Shown here in pieces: positions 5,933-6,659 of a DNA stretch of 6,659 nucleotides. The stretch is from Bacteroidales bacterium. GTDB lineage: Bacteria; Bacteroidota; Bacteroidia; Bacteroidales; WCHB1-69. The notes under the pieces were generated by a model. It was not told the DNA's origin. It saw only the letters and a program-made list of their open reading frames with translations, and searched no databases. A program made the translations under genes and the position numbers. Position 1 is the stretch's first letter; every line of letters starts with the position of its first letter. Location of the stretch: contig JAQUHH010000132.1 of NCBI GenBank assembly GCA_028683685.1, positions 1-6,659 on the forward strand, written 5' to 3'.

Positions 5933-6659
5933 TTAAGATCCTAATTGTAGACGTTTGAATGCAGTACAAACTAGGTCTTTGTCAACTTCACTAAGATATT
6001 GTGCAACTGTTTTCTTGCTCTCTTTAATAAATTCTTGATTCAAAAGAGTATTTTCTTTGTAGAATTTATTCAATTTGCCTTGAGCAATTCTTTCCACCAT
6101 TTCTTCTGGTTTTCCTTCTTGGCGGCCTAGATCACGAGCAATTTCGAGTTCTTTTTCAATCAAGGTTTTATCAACATTTTCAGGACTGATGGCAACAGGA
6201 TTCATGGCCGCAATTTGCATAGCAATGTCGTGAGCAACAGCTTCAATGTTATCCATTTTCTTGTTGAAACCAACAACAGAAGCTAAACGGTTTCCATTGT
6301 GATTGTAGTTTGTTACATAATTTGCTTCAATAGAAGCAAAGTGAGGCATTTCAATTTTTTCACCGATTTTGCCAGTAAATTGAGTTAAGTGCTCATCCAC
6401 AGTTAAATCGTTTAATTTTGCTTTCAATAATTCTTCTTGAGAAGTGATTTTATGATCGATTGATAATTTAGATACAGATTTTACAAATTCTACGAATTCT
6501 TCATTTTTTCCAACGAAATCGGACTCGCAATTAATCATAACAATCGTTGCAAAAGTATTATTTTCATTTGTGTCTGAATAAACGTAACCTTCGTTTGCTT
6601 CACGATCCGCACGTTTTGCTGCAACTTTTTGACCTTTTTTGCGAAGGATGTCTACGGCT
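5933..6659 (-). CDS. tsf: Elongation factor Ts, 5' end cut by the window edge
   Basis: EF-Ts is the guanine-nucleotide exchange factor that regenerates EF-Tu-GTP during translation. The frame stays open to the right edge, and 241 residues are visible, starting AVDILRKKGQKVAAKRADRE; this is the end of the N-terminal EF-Tu-binding module and the linker after it. About 35 residues, including the start, lie beyond 6659. The ATG at 6536-6538 is therefore internal. The hallmark NCESDFVGKNEEF follows immediately; its SDFV corresponds to the TDFV motif of E. coli EF-Ts that contacts EF-Tu near the Mg2+/nucleotide site. Two core subdomains follow, including HDIAMQIAAMNP and IARDLGRQEGKPEEMVERIA, and the C-terminal region ends in LQLGS. 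The total of about 275 aa is usual for Bacteroidota. rpsB would be expected just upstream, outside the window. Confidence 0.97.
   Translation of the reverse strand, partial: AVDILRKKGQKVAAKRADREANEGYVYSDTNENNTFATIVMINCESDFVGKNEEFVEFVKSVSKLSIDHKITSQEELLKAKLNDLTVDEHLTQFTGKIGEKIEMPHFASIEANYVTNYNHNGNRLASVVGFNKKMDNIEAVAHDIAMQIAAMNPVAISPENVDKTLIEKELEIARDLGRQEGKPEEMVERIAQGKLNKFYKENTLLNQEFIKESKKTVAQYLSEVDKDLVCTAFKRLQLGS

Noticed and set aside
5933..6538. Treating the ATG at 6536-6538 as the tsf start
   Set aside because: The same frame continues upstream to the window edge and encodes recognisable EF-Ts sequence (AVDILRKKGQKVAAKRADRE), so this Met is internal.
1..6659. Defence system, mobile element, CRISPR array or RNA gene
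   Set aside because: I looked for transposase-like genes, terminal inverted repeats, regularly spaced direct repeats, tRNA-like cloverleaf sequence and riboswitch-like leaders and saw none. The only direct repeats are the gapless 8-bp units at 132-185, which have no spacers.

Overview
The window looks like a chromosomal segment of a Bacteroidota bacterium. It is AT-rich by eye, and all six protein genes lie on the minus strand, so transcription runs from high to low coordinates. Three things point to the phylum: a DUF3078-type outer-membrane protein ending in aromatic residues (Tyr-Lys-Phe); A/T-rich leaders without clear Shine-Dalgarno sequences; and candidate promoters that resemble the TTTG / TAnnTTTG pattern of the Bacteroidota primary sigma factor. 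The order or genus cannot be fixed from sequence alone.

Reading in the direction of transcription, the right half holds the translation cluster tsf - pyrH - frr: elongation factor Ts (5' end cut by the window edge), UMP kinase and ribosome recycling factor. Strong hairpin terminators follow tsf and frr. The pyrH-frr gap has none, so those two genes are probably co-transcribed. Next comes a stand-alone membrane zinc metallopeptidase of the YugP / Zn_peptidase_2 type, with its own candidate promoter and a very long, nearly symmetrical terminator.

The left half holds a probable two-gene operon with only 22 bp between the genes. The first encodes an exported DUF3078 outer-membrane beta-barrel-like protein. 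The second encodes a 732-residue protein with an N-terminal EF-hand-like loop, a large soluble region with no signal peptide, a low-complexity linker and three C-terminal membrane segments. Neither has an experimentally known function that I can name. This pair is the least understood part of the window. The last 240 bp carry no gene; they contain an imperfect hairpin, a GC-rich tandem array of 8-bp units and an A-rich tract.

I see no mobile element, CRISPR array, tRNA, rRNA or defence system. The window is mostly ordinary core genome. The second-look items are the EF-hand/DUF3078 pair and the 8-bp repeat array.
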